Source: Anaerolineales bacterium UBA2232 (lineage in GTDB: Bacteria > Chloroflexota > Anaerolineae > UBA2200). From it: 32,883 nucleotides of DNA. The notes beneath the pieces are model-generated. The model made no database searches. It worked only from the letters and a program-made list of their open reading frames with translations, and was not told the origin of the DNA. The translations under genes were made by a program, and so were the position numbers. The stretch spans positions 12,326 through 45,208 of the forward strand of contig DDYO01000150.1 in NCBI GenBank assembly GCA_002348045.1, in the 5' to 3' direction. Position 1 is the first letter of the stretch. Each line of letters opens with the position of its first letter. Below, in pieces: positions 1 through 7,430 of this stretch.

Positions 1-1816
1 GACTTTCCAGTAGCTTGGCAAAAGCACTCAGCCGCAATTTGGCCGTTACCGGCACCTTCTTGAGAATGGAGCGAATGTCCGGCGCCGCGTCCACAGAGAC
101 GGTGACCGAGCTCTTTGCCGGGTCTACCTGGTTCTCGGCGAGCATTACGACGTCACAGCGGTTTGCCAGCCGTTTCAGCAGCTCTCCGATGTGCTCGTAC
201 GTGCCCAAGTCGGTCATGCCTCGCAAATCGGTGTAGTTCAAATGCAGAATCCGTTCTACGGTAATCTGGTCGCGCATCGTCCTGGAGAGCTGGCACAGAA
301 GCACCGTCTTGATCGCCACCTCCAGTTTCTCAATGGAGTTGAGCGCGCCCGCAGCACCATTCCTTGCCCGAGCCACCGCCGCCCCATTTGAGTAGATCTC
401 CTGGATCGCAGGCCGGATGCGCTCGTAGTACGTTCGGCGCACGGCCTCCAACTCGGGATTGACGGCTCCTCCGGCCAATCCCTCCTCCAGGAAAATCACG
501 TCGAAGAGCGCCGCATAGGGTACAAAGCGGCCTATGGGGAGATCGGGGTATCGCTCGACGAGCAGCTCGTAAAGCAGCCGGATGCCGGCTCGCTCTTTGC
601 TGAGGCGGTTGCTGACATCAATTAGGGTACGGATGAGGGCAGGATGGAACGGATATACACGATAGAAATCTTCCAGGGCAAAGTCGTGCATTAATGTCTG
701 GCGCACTGTGGAACTCAGCTTGGAGATGGCCTCTTCCACGGCCTTCTCTAGCACCTGTTCCTTGCCTGGTTGGCGTTTCAGGACTCGTTCTTGCGTGATG
801 GGGATCAACTCCACATCGGCCAGTTCGGTCGTCCGTGGGAAACGATCCTTCTGCCAATCCAGGTTATCGAAGATATGCTTCTGGCTGTTGTCCTCCGGCA
901 CAGTCTCTTGGATGTTTCGCTGCTTAGCCACCACCACCCATAAGGGCACAGCCTGATCGACCCGGTGGGCGGGGTCAATGATTGACCCCAGGTCGTTCAG
1001 ATCCTGGCTCCACTCGCGACCACTTTTTCCAGAGAGGTATAGGATCAACTCATCCACGAAGAAGACAACGGCCGTATACCCCAAGTCCTGAGCGTGCCGC
1101 GTGAGCTTCAGCGCACCATCCACAAAGTTGTCAGGGTAGAGATGATGCTTCTCTGCCTCCGCGAGTTCACCTCGCCAGGCCAGTATCTCCGCCGCCAACT
1201 CGTCGAGCTGTTCCTGGTCGCCCTCAAGCTTGCGTTCGAAAGCCTTGCTGGACTTGATGCGGCTCTCCTCGAAGAAATGCTGGTAGACGACGTCGCCGAG
1301 CTTCATCGCTTCAGCCTGGAACCGATCGATGACTTTGCGGGCATCGCTGAACTCGCAACGGGGCTTGCCCAACCGCAGCAATCGTTGGTTGGCCGCTCTG
1401 TAAATGGCCTGTTGGAACGACCCTTGTCCCAGCATATAGACAGGGATAACCAGGACCTGGTTGGCGCCGAGCCAGTCTCCAAAGCCTGCTTTGATTTTCT
1501 GGATGGCAGGATGGCCTTTGCGCCAAATCGCCGGGTTGTTCTCCAGGATCAGCCCCAGAGTGGCCATGAAGTGTGACTTGCCGCTGCCGAAGGACCCATG
1601 TACAAAGTGGCCCCTGCCGCCTTCGTGCCATTCCACGGAACGCTTGACGCGCTCAACGAGGCTCTCGAGTTCTTGGCCTACTTTGGCGGTAATGACATAC
1701 TCCGCTACGTTCGCCGACACGACGTTGGGATCATCGAACTGCAGAATGTTGACCACACATTCCGGCACCTGGTCGGGCAGGTCCAGGACTTCGCGGATCA
1801 GCAACTCGTCTGGCAT
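1..1816 (-). CDS. PglY/BrxC-type BREX P-loop ATPase (partial)
   Basis: The reading frame is open from an ATG at 1816 to the left edge (about 605 codons), so the C-terminus is missing. A GGAGGAGG ribosome-binding site lies between the stop of the preceding gene (1829) and this start. The N-terminus reads LLIREVLDLPDQVPECVVN, then a Walker A FVHGSFGSGKSHFMA at residues 71-85 and a Walker B-like VVFFVDELILYL encoded near 1050-1080. From memory of the family, the HGSFGSGKSHFMA Walker A and a DEL-type Walker B are typical of the very large PglY (DUF6079) and BrxC ATPases of BREX/Pgl phage-exclusion systems. The protein is probably more than 1,000 residues when complete. It ends an operon with three small upstream genes. 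Family assignment is from motifs only; other large STAND-like ATPases are possible. Confidence 0.7.
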   Translation of the reverse strand, partial: MPDELLIREVLDLPDQVPECVVNILQFDDPNVVSANVAEYVITAKVGQELESLVERVKRSVEWHEGGRGHFVHGSFGSGKSHFMATLGLILENNPAIWRKGHPAIQKIKAGFGDWLGANQVLVIPVYMLGQGSFQQAIYRAANQRLLRLGKPRCEFSDARKVIDRFQAEAMKLGDVVYQHFFEESRIKSSKAFERKLEGDQEQLDELAAEILAWRGELAEAEKHHLYPDNFVDGALKLTRHAQDLGYTAVVFFVDELILYLSGKSGREWSQDLNDLGSIIDPAHRVDQAVPLWVVVAKQRNIQETVPEDNSQKHIFDNLDWQKDRFPRTTELADVELIPITQERVLKRQPGKEQVLEKAVEEAISKLSSTVRQTLMHDFALEDFYRVYPFHPALIRTLIDVSNRLSKERAGIRLLYELLVERYPDLPIGRFVPYAALFDVIFLEEGLAGGAVNPELEAVRRTYYERIRPAIQEIYSNGAAVARARNGAAGALNSIEKLEVAIKTVLLCQLSRTMRDQITVERILHLNYTDLRGMTDLGTYEHIGELLKRLANRCDVVMLAENQVDPAKSSVTVSVDAAPDIRSILKKVPVTAKLRLSAFAKLLES

Positions 1817-1828
1817 AGAGCCTCCTCC

Positions 1829-2335
1829 CTAAGTGTCCTTCACTAGCTCTAGGGCTGGCACAGTCCCGGCGCCGATCCACCTGAAGATGCCATGCACGTA
1901 CAAGGCACCATCCTGCACCTTGCCCCCGGCGCAGATCACGCACAGCCCGTGGCTGGAGGCATGGAGCAATGCAGCCGCCAAGTCCGTCTCATAGCGTACT
2001 GCCAGGTTGCAGTTGCCCACCACAACTGGCCGTGAGTGTTCCAGGCGTCCTGCGACCCCCTCAACCAGAGCGACAATCATCCGCCGGCCTTCGCTCAGGT
2101 TGCCGACACGCTCGGCCTCGACTTGATAATCCCAGTCGTCGCCTTCCATCTGCCGAATCAACTCTCGGTCGAAATCCACATACTCGGCTTGAAGGGCACG
2201 GGCAAGTTCTTCCGCATCCCGATGTGCTGTAGACAGAGACATGGCAACGAGGATCAGATTGTACCGATCCCTGCGTCTCATACGAGCTTCCAGTTCAGCT
2301 ATCAGTTCAGGCCACGTAACTCGCGTACTTGCCAT
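1829..2335 (-). CDS. small BrxF-like protein without Walker A (168 aa)
   Basis: ATG start at 2335; the stop lies 12 bp before the PglY/BrxC-like gene, so the two are surely co-transcribed. The protein has a hydrophobic strand NLILVAMSLST where a P-loop would be expected, then RPVVVGNCNLAVRYETDLAAALL and HGLCVICAGGKV. This resembles the layout of BrxF, the small P-loop protein encoded directly before BrxC in type 3 BREX, but no GxxxxGK[ST] is present. I infer a degenerate or distant BrxF-like protein from position, size and this pattern; sequence similarity is weak. No strong ribosome-binding site is visible before the ATG. It could equally be an unrelated small partner of the ATPase. Confidence 0.6.
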   Translation of the reverse strand: MASTRVTWPELIAELEARMRRRDRYNLILVAMSLSTAHRDAEELARALQAEYVDFDRELIRQMEGDDWDYQVEAERVGNLSEGRRMIVALVEGVAGRLEHSRPVVVGNCNLAVRYETDLAAALLHASSHGLCVICAGGKVQDGALYVHGIFRWIGAGTVPALELVKDT

Positions 2336-2385
2336 TTTGGTCCGCTACTGTCTCTGTTGGCTCCAGGACATTTCCTGCGTAGATT

Positions 2386-3237
2386 TCACGGGTGCTGTAG
2401 GAGCACCTCTGCCACTTTCGCCACTGGATCTGATCCCATCAAAGTCACCTGGCGCTGGCTGCCAAAATACTCGGGGATGACCAGTCCCAAGTGCTCTCCC
2501 TGCTCGACTGCGAAGCGCACGTATGTCGGACTGGTACAGAACGCGATACGAGCCCAGGAATTCACCATCACCCAGTCCAACGCTCGAGACGTCCACCCAT
2601 GGTCATCAAACTCGGCAGCCAGGCCAAACAGAAAAGCCTTGGGATCAGGTTCGGTGAGGCGGGCATAGAACCGTTTGGCGATCGCATTCCCTTCGACCTG
2701 CTCCGCCTCCAGCACCCCAAACTTGGTCAGGTGAGCGGTGATATGCCGCCGGGTCCGCGAGAGGGTAGCCGGCGTGTACATTCGCAGCTTCCGTGTCAGA
2801 AAGCCATTCCAGTCCTCAATTTGGAGTTCTCCCCGACGTGTTCCGTCTGTAGCAGGGTTCGAGGCTTGCGCCTGGGGTAGCACAATCTGGGCCACGGCGT
2901 CCCACACCAATGGCGTGCTGCGCAGGTACTGCACATACAGCACTTGGCGCTTGAGTACTGACTCAACACTCGGATTGACCAGTATTCGTAACAAAGGAGT
3001 TGCCACGATCTGGTCGCCCTCGGTGGTCAGAAACTTGTGCAGAGTTAGACGCAAAATCTCTTGTCGACGCACTCGCGACGTCTGCGTCAGACGGGCCAGT
3101 CCCTCCTTCTTGAACGTCGAAGCAGACCCCAATTCGTGAGCCAGGCTCAGCAGCATCAAGGTCTCATCGATGTCAAGGCTTTTAGTCAGGGAACCATACT
3201 TGTGGTCGGGGGTCACGGCCCGCGTAGGCTCGCTCAC
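2386..3237 (-). CDS. uncharacterised protein of BREX-like operon (283 aa)
   Basis: I place the start at the GTG at 3237, which overlaps the stop of the upstream gene in a GTGA arrangement; an in-frame upstream start at 3324 would overlap that gene by 90 bp. The protein is mainly helical, with a segment TFKKEGLARLTQTSRVRRQ that could be a helix-turn-helix. A second segment, STLSRTRRHITAHLTKFGVL written in frame at about residue 165 (preceded by PA), resembles the winged-helix-like repeat seen in BrxA (DUF1819) proteins. The resemblance is faint and the length exceeds usual BrxA (about 200 aa). Position between a methyltransferase-like gene and the BrxF/PglY pair suggests a structural or regulatory subunit of the same defence locus. 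Function is not assigned. Confidence 0.6.
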   Translation of the reverse strand: MSEPTRAVTPDHKYGSLTKSLDIDETLMLLSLAHELGSASTFKKEGLARLTQTSRVRRQEILRLTLHKFLTTEGDQIVATPLLRILVNPSVESVLKRQVLYVQYLRSTPLVWDAVAQIVLPQAQASNPATDGTRRGELQIEDWNGFLTRKLRMYTPATLSRTRRHITAHLTKFGVLEAEQVEGNAIAKRFYARLTEPDPKAFLFGLAAEFDDHGWTSRALDWVMVNSWARIAFCTSPTYVRFAVEQGEHLGLVIPEYFGSQRQVTLMGSDPVAKVAEVLLQHP

Positions 3238-3977
3238 AGCATCAAAACCCGTCCTCCTGGTTTCAGGAATGAACGCAAGGCGTCTGCGTGACGCATGTTG
3301 GCCTCGCGCAGCCCGATGATCCAATCAAATACTGTAGTTTCGCCCAGGATCTTGCCCAATGTAGGGTCGTGCAAGACAAGCAGCTCCCGGCGCGGTGGAG
3401 CACCAACCTCGAAGGCGATCAAGCTGGCCATAAGCTGTTCTTGCCAGGTGCCACAGGCGATAGTGAAGTTCTCCCAGTAGTAAACGGCTGCATTGGGTCG
3501 AGACGCCAACTCGTAGGCCAGGTAGCCACCGCTTCCCGGCAATTCCAAAATGTGGTGATGCGCTTCCGGCACAGGGAGGCTGCTCAGGCCCTCTGGCGAT
3601 GGCAGCATAACGCCCAAGGCATTCGCTTGAGCGCGGAGGTAGGTATCGCTCGGCTGTGCAACCATCTCCTTGCCGCGCTCGATGTACCTACTGACGTGAT
3701 CCGGTGAAAGCACATGCAGATCAGCATCCGAGGTCTCAGGCCACAACCGACCCAGATCAAACGCTTGCGGCATGAGCACGGCCGCATCTCGCACAGCGAG
3801 ATCCAGGAGATCCGTCAGGGTCAGCTCGTTACGGAAGGCGGCCCATAGCTGGGGGCCAGCGCCAGTGAACCGAGCAGCCACGCGACCCGCGTGCTCCGCG
3901 CGGATCAAGGCAGCGGTCACAACAGTCCCGAAGATCTCAAGGTCGCTGGTACTTCTCCCCTTCCGACTGATCTCCAA
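3234..3977 (-). CDS. possible SAM-dependent methyltransferase fold protein (247 aa)
   Basis: First gene of the left operon. The start is a TTG at 3977, preceded by GGGAGG at about 15 bp; there is no ATG until residue 69. Three segments occur in the order of a class I methyltransferase: LELPGSGGY (residues 144-152, motif I-like), FDWIIGL (217-223, motif IV-like) and LKPGGRVLML (238-247). The protein stops right after the last segment, so the usual C-terminal strands are missing; it may be a non-catalytic scaffold or a degenerate enzyme. The N-terminal 130 residues are helical and unrecognised. It is translationally coupled to the next gene through a 4-bp overlap. Methyltransferase identity is a motif-level guess; classical BREX uses a large PglX methylase, which this is not. 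Confidence 0.5.
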   Translation of the reverse strand: MEISRKGRSTSDLEIFGTVVTAALIRAEHAGRVAARFTGAGPQLWAAFRNELTLTDLLDLAVRDAAVLMPQAFDLGRLWPETSDADLHVLSPDHVSRYIERGKEMVAQPSDTYLRAQANALGVMLPSPEGLSSLPVPEAHHHILELPGSGGYLAYELASRPNAAVYYWENFTIACGTWQEQLMASLIAFEVGAPPRRELLVLHDPTLGKILGETTVFDWIIGLREANMRHADALRSFLKPGGRVLML

Positions 3978-4438
3978 AGAGGCCTGCCTCCCTTCGCCGG
4001 GCTTGTGTCAGAACACAGATTCCGCAGGCGACGCGCTGCCAGTTGGCCACGGCTCATTCTTGCGTGATCATATCACACCTCGCTACCTTTCGACGAAATT
4101 GGCGAGATACTATTTCATGTTCACCAGCTCACTGGCAGCAGCTCTGACTGCTCTAAATTCCCCTGCCCTCTTTCCTAGGGACCCGAAGTGGGTAGGTGTT
4201 CTTGGGGAAGAACGTGTTCAGAGGCACTATCTGGGTAAGTTTCCTGTGGAGATACTCGCTTGGGTTAGAAGTGATCTCGCTGATGCTGTGTCACCACGCA
4301 GGCGGGACGACGCTTATAAATCCATCCATATCCATCTTGGATGTACTCAGAATAGGAGAAGGTCTGTCTCTTGTCTCACACAGTCCACAGGAAATCTTCT
4401 CACTCGGGTTACCGCTAGATGCCTACTCCCCAGTGCTC
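3978..4438. other. gene-free divergent region upstream of cdc6
   Basis: About 460 bp separating the leftward BREX-like operon from the rightward cdc6 gene. An open frame runs through it on the plus strand in register with cdc6, but its codons look non-coding. It holds a second TATA-like string (TTATAAAT near 4314) with no matching start codon, and TCCACAGGAAA at 4384-4394, which resembles the dyad half of archaeal origin recognition boxes but lacks their G-run. No bacterial promoter of good quality is seen for either neighbour. Confidence 0.4.
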
Positions 4439-4452
4439 AGAAAAGTATATAT
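4439..4452 (+). promoter_or_regulatory. archaeal-type TATA promoter of cdc6 (leaderless)
   Basis: CAGAAAAG then TATATAT (4446-4452). The centre of the TATA lies 28 bp before the ATG at 4477, so a start site 26-27 bp downstream of the TATA would fall on the start codon. No Shine-Dalgarno is present. The A-rich purine string before the TATA resembles a BRE. Confidence 0.55.
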
Positions 4453-4476
4453 GTCTTATGGAGCCTGTGCAGTGAC

Positions 4477-5748
4477 ATGGAGAAAATGTCCGGTGGAAAA
4501 GAGCTCCAGCAGACCCTTGAAAGCAAGGATCATACCATCCGCCTCATCGAAGCACTCTATGCAAGAAGCAGGAAGAACGGACTCATACTCAACCCAGACT
4601 TCCTGGATGATGAGAAACTTCCCGAGGAAGAACGCACGGCGGTGCTCAAGGAGATCTTCAATCGGCGCATTCGGGAGAAGCAGCTGGAGCGCATTGCCAA
4701 GCATCTCATGCCGATCCTCGATGGAGGCCATCCTCCTGCTGCCCTTGTCTATGGTCCTACTGGATCGGGAAAGACCGTAAGCCTCCTGCACCTGCTGTCC
4801 AGCTTAGAGAAGGTCTGCGAACGCAGAGGTGTACCGTTCAACTACTTCTATGTGGACTTCACCTCGCCCAGGACCTACTTCGGCGCCCTCAACGAAGTGG
4901 CTCTGGCGCTGGACAGCGGTGGGCGCCGCTACAGGAAAGGGATCCCCATCGAGTACATGCAAGCAAGCATCATTGAGGGCATGGACCGCTATCGGGGTAC
5001 TGTATGCCTATTGATCGATGAGGCAGACAACGTACGGCCCAATGCAGACTCCCTTCTGACTTTCCTGGGAAAGACCCTGCCCAGGAAGGTGTCGTGCCGA
5101 GTGATCCTGATCATGCTGACTAACCGACTGGACTGGGAGAAGGCGCTCGACCCTCGCATCCTCAGCTTCCTCAAGAAGACTGACTTTATCTTCGAGCCCT
5201 ACAACGCCCTCGACCTGTACGAGATCCTGGCCCTGAGGGTAGAGAAGGCATTAGACAAGAGCAAGGTAGAAGAGGGGGCTCTGCGAAGGATCGCTGCCTA
5301 TGCTTCCAGAGAGACCGGAGACGCACGCAAGGCGGTAGAGCTGCTGTTCAAGGCGGCCAAGGTAGCCGCTGAGACCAGCGGCCAGTTGACCTTGACCGAG
5401 GTAGAGATCGCTGCGGAGACCCTGGAGGTGGACAAGACGGAGGAACTGATCCGGGCGCTGGCGGCCCACCAGAAGCTTACCCTCATAGCCTGTTATGCAG
5501 CCTTGTCAACTGGGCGGCGCAGGGTGGGCACTGGGCAAGTGTACGACGTGTACGAGGGACTATGCCACAGACAGCAGACCAAGCCACTGACCCAACGGCG
5601 GGTGTCCGATATGATCAACTTCCTCGATCTGTATGGCCTGATCAACGCTCCCGTCGTATCGAGGGGCAGGTATGGCCAGACCCGTGAGATCGCAGCCGCT
5701 TTGCCCAGGGAGACGGTGGATCGCCTACTAAACAAGAGCAGCGGATAG
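4477..5748 (+). CDS. cdc6: archaeal-type Orc1/Cdc6 replication initiator
   Basis: A 423-aa protein with the full Orc1/Cdc6 layout: leader helix IREKQLERIAKHLMPIL (65-81), Walker A GPTGSGKT (93-100), Walker B CLLIDEADN (177-185), sensor 1 IMLTNRLDW (212-220) followed by the LDPRILSFL motif, the FEPYNALDLYEIL motif (239-251), sensor 2 GDARKA (281-286), and a C-terminal winged helix ending in SRGRYGQTREI (395-405), a family hallmark. Archaeal relatives are usually 370-420 aa and bind origin recognition boxes to load the MCM helicase. No MCM, DnaA or primase gene is in the window. The ATG at 4477 is chosen because the TATA box sits 28 bp upstream; the frame is open further 5' by chance. Its presence in DNA joined to a bacterial chromosome is exceptional and marks the element as archaeal-derived or cross-domain. 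Confidence 0.95.
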   Translation: MEKMSGGKELQQTLESKDHTIRLIEALYARSRKNGLILNPDFLDDEKLPEEERTAVLKEIFNRRIREKQLERIAKHLMPILDGGHPPAALVYGPTGSGKTVSLLHLLSSLEKVCERRGVPFNYFYVDFTSPRTYFGALNEVALALDSGGRRYRKGIPIEYMQASIIEGMDRYRGTVCLLIDEADNVRPNADSLLTFLGKTLPRKVSCRVILIMLTNRLDWEKALDPRILSFLKKTDFIFEPYNALDLYEILALRVEKALDKSKVEEGALRRIAAYASRETGDARKAVELLFKAAKVAAETSGQLTLTEVEIAAETLEVDKTEELIRALAAHQKLTLIACYAALSTGRRRVGTGQVYDVYEGLCHRQQTKPLTQRRVSDMINFLDLYGLINAPVVSRGRYGQTREIAAALPRETVDRLLNKSSG

Positions 5749-5853
5749 TCCCACCGGCACCAACCCCCAGGAAACGCATTGTTTCAAGAGATCTTGATCC
5801 CCTTCGGGCAACCGTGTTGCCACAGTGGATCCTACCGCCGCATCGATCCGTGC

Positions 5854-6102
5854 CTAGAGTAGGGCAAGCAGAGTCTCCAGCTCCGTTGTCTCGTGCCGAA
5901 CTACCTCCAGGTAGGCCTTCTCCCTCTCTAGAGCATCGCTCACGTCCGAGGACGGAGGCAGCGCTTCCAGAGCCCTGACGTGCCTCAGAATCGCCCGTTG
6001 CCAATCCTTGAGCGTGCGCAGGCGCAGTAGATCGGTCCAGGAAGGCCTCTGGGCACCCAGAAAGGAGCGCTCGGCCGGCATGGGGAAGTCGCGGCTTACC
6101 AC
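5854..6102 (-). CDS. small helical protein, unknown (82 aa)
   Basis: Last gene of a three-gene leftward cluster. It starts with a GTG at 6102 that overlaps the stop of the preceding gene by 7 bp; an ATG at residue 8 is an alternative. The sequence is helical with many Leu and Glu (ALEREKAYLEVVRHETTELETLLALL), probably a coiled coil. No known family recognised. It converges on cdc6, whose stop lies 105 bp away; a small GGCAAC/GTTGCC inverted repeat sits between them at 5808-5822. Confidence 0.6.
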   Translation of the reverse strand: MVSRDFPMPAERSFLGAQRPSWTDLLRLRTLKDWQRAILRHVRALEALPPSSDVSDALEREKAYLEVVRHETTELETLLALL

Positions 6103-6419
6103 TGTGCCTTGGCCCCCAGGAGGTCGATCGCTGAGACGAACATCCCCGCTCTGTCGGCACTGTTGTTCATGTCACGGGACAAGAAGGTCTTGGCTGCCAC
6201 CAGGGCCTCGATGGCCTGAGGTAGTTCTTGAGGCATGATGAGCGTAGGCGAATCCGATTTCGCCAGCAGGCGGTCTCCGGTGCGGTGAAGGGTCACTTTA
6301 TACCCTTGGAGCGCTCGTGCTCGCCTGAGATCATCGTAACGCTGCCAGAGCACGGCCTGCAATGGGCCTGCGCGGAACACGTGCACGGGCACCAGCTGGT
6401 TCATTCTCCTTCTCTTCAT
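6096..6419 (-). CDS. small basic protein, unknown (107 aa)
   Basis: Start placed at the ATG at 6419, preceded by AGGTGAGG, which overlaps the stop of the zinc-ribbon gene just upstream, so translation is coupled. The N-terminus is basic (MKRRRMNQLVPVHVFRAG), followed by strands VLWQRYDDLRRARALQGYKVTLHR and a helical tail. No family recognised. Likely a small nucleic-acid-binding accessory protein of the element; this is inference from charge and context only. Confidence 0.65.
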   Translation of the reverse strand: MKRRRMNQLVPVHVFRAGPLQAVLWQRYDDLRRARALQGYKVTLHRTGDRLLAKSDSPTLIMPQELPQAIEALVAAKTFLSRDMNNSADRAGMFVSAIDLLGAKAQW

Positions 6420-6423
6420 GTCC

Positions 6424-6585
6424 TCACCTATCGGCACCGGCAGCAGTCACCACTTGCCTGGATGTGAACTTGCGCCCGCAATCGCGGCACACGCGCAACC
6501 GTACCTTGTCGCTGCTGCGGGCCCTGTATCCCTTCCAGATCGTATGCGTGCTGCGGCAGTACCGGCACTTGTATGGCCTACCCAT
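6424..6585 (-). CDS. small zinc-ribbon protein (53 aa)
   Basis: ATG at 6585 preceded by a perfect GGAGGTGA six bases upstream. The protein has two CxxC knuckles (CRYC at residues 7-10 and CRDC at 33-36) separated by 22 residues and rich in Arg/Lys, ending CGRKFTSRQ. This is the fold used by the N-terminal DNA-binding ribbon of some transposases and by small archaeal zinc-finger proteins. Probable DNA or RNA binder, perhaps a regulator. It is driven by a TATA/BRE-type promoter at 6621-6639 with a predicted leader of about 14 nt. Confidence 0.75.
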   Translation of the reverse strand: MGRPYKCRYCRSTHTIWKGYRARSSDKVRLRVCRDCGRKFTSRQVVTAAGADR

Positions 6586-6620
6586 GGAACAGTCACCTCC
6601 GCAGTCGTTCAGGTCCCGCA

Positions 6621-6639
6621 GGTATAAATACCTTTCGGT
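6621..6639 (-). promoter_or_regulatory. BRE/TATA 19-mer, copy A
   Basis: Minus strand reads ACCGAAAGGTATTTATACC. ACCGAAAG matches an archaeal BRE and TATTTATA is the TATA box, centred about 41 bp before the zinc-ribbon ATG. The predicted start site near 6599 leaves a leader that just contains the GGAGGTGA. No sigma70 -35 box is at the right distance. Sixteen of 19 positions are shared with copies at 10326 and 17249. Confidence 0.65.
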
Positions 6640-6746
6640 CCAGACCGGGCTGCGGTGCCTGGTGAGGCTCCTCGCCAGCGCAGCGGCTCTAACGTTGTGC
6701 AGACTGTCACCTACCCTGCTCCAAGCGTCAGGCCACGCGGCAGCGC

Positions 6747-6968
6747 TCACCAGGACCGGTCTCGGCCGTTCTGCTCCGCACGCGAGTTGCCGTTGTCATC
6801 CTCACAACCCTCGTCCCGGAGATCGCGCCGCCTGGATCGGTAGGTCCTGGGGTCCTCCTCGGACAGCCGGTAGATGATGTGGTCCAGTTTCTGCTCAATA
6901 ACCCGCAGCCTCTCTAGGAGGCAACACGGAGGCTCGTCGTATTCCCTATCTGATCCTTCGTCTATCAT
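6747..6968 (-). CDS. small acidic/basic protein, leaderless (73 aa)
   Basis: ATG at 6968, with no Shine-Dalgarno but a TATA box centred 27-28 bp upstream, so probably a leaderless mRNA. The protein has an acidic start (MIDEGSDREYDEPP), a predicted coiled-coil segment CLLERLRVIEQKLDHIIYRL (residues 16-35) and a charged tail rich in Arg, Asp and Asn. No family recognised. The promoter match is the main reason for calling it a gene. Confidence 0.6.
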   Translation of the reverse strand: MIDEGSDREYDEPPCCLLERLRVIEQKLDHIIYRLSEEDPRTYRSRRRDLRDEGCEDDNGNSRAEQNGRDRSW

Positions 6969-6991
6969 GCCTACAAGGGAATCGCTACCAC

Positions 6992-6999
6992 TATATAAA
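6992..6999 (-). promoter_or_regulatory. archaeal-type TATA box, leaderless 73-aa gene
   Basis: TTTATATA on the minus strand, centred 27-28 bp before the ATG at 6968. The upstream CCACAACC is a weak BRE. No ribosome-binding site lies between box and start codon. Confidence 0.55.
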
Positions 7000-7150
7000 G
7001 GTTGTGGTCTCTACCTACTCTTCAGTAGAGATCCCTGTCTTTGGGAGTTGGATGCCTGCCCTTCTCCTTATTGCCCCTCTGGAATCACCCAGACCTGCTT
7101 CCGCTGCCCGAGAAACGGACTACTGCGGCCGGAATCGCTGTAACAACCAC

Positions 7151-7167
7151 ACCGCAAAGCATATAAG
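7151..7167 (+). promoter_or_regulatory. archaeal-type TATA promoter of small Cys-rich gene
   Basis: ACCGCAAAGCATATAAG: BRE-like ACCGCAAAG directly followed by CATATAAG. The predicted start site near 7190 gives a leader of about 26 nt containing GGAGGTG before the ATG at 7216. It faces away from the TATA at 6992, so two small genes diverge from a 160-bp control region. Confidence 0.5.
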
Positions 7168-7215
7168 CAGCACCCCTCTTGGATAGGGCAACGTACGTAC
7201 CGGAGGTGTTGACCC

Positions 7216-7383
7216 ATGATGAAGAAGTGTTTGCTGTGCGGCCGCGAGGCGTGTGGCCGCTGCGGGAGGTGCGGGGCCGCCTTTTGCGAGTCCCACGCTA
7301 TGTTGAACACGGTTGGCGGGCTGCTGGGCCAGAGGCTCAGATGTCCCAACTGCGGTCACGTGGGCGGCTCTCACGCGCTGTGA
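7216..7383 (+). CDS. small cysteine-rich zinc-binding protein (55 aa)
   Basis: ATG at 7216 with GGAGGTG seven bases upstream. The 55-residue product has cysteines at positions 5, 8, 13, 16, 19, 24, 43 and 46, spaced as CLLC, CGRCGRC and CPNC, plus several histidines, so it can bind at least two zinc ions. It ends in a TGA at 7383, 48 bp from the converging end of the HerA-like gene. No specific family recognised; probable nucleic-acid binder. The promoter and ribosome-binding site both support it being a true gene. Confidence 0.75.
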   Translation: MMKKCLLCGREACGRCGRCGAAFCESHAMLNTVGGLLGQRLRCPNCGHVGGSHAL

Positions 7384-7430
7384 TCGATGCCTGGCGCATG
7401 GCACGACCTGCTACCATGGCATTGGGATCC

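Noticed and set aside
4312..4319. TATA-like TTATAAAT
   Set aside because: No start codon or open frame at a suitable distance on either strand.
3772..4476. 235-codon N-terminal extension of Cdc6
   Set aside because: The extension crosses the upstream methyltransferase-like gene and a non-coding stretch; Cdc6 homology starts after 4477 and the TATA box lies just before that ATG.
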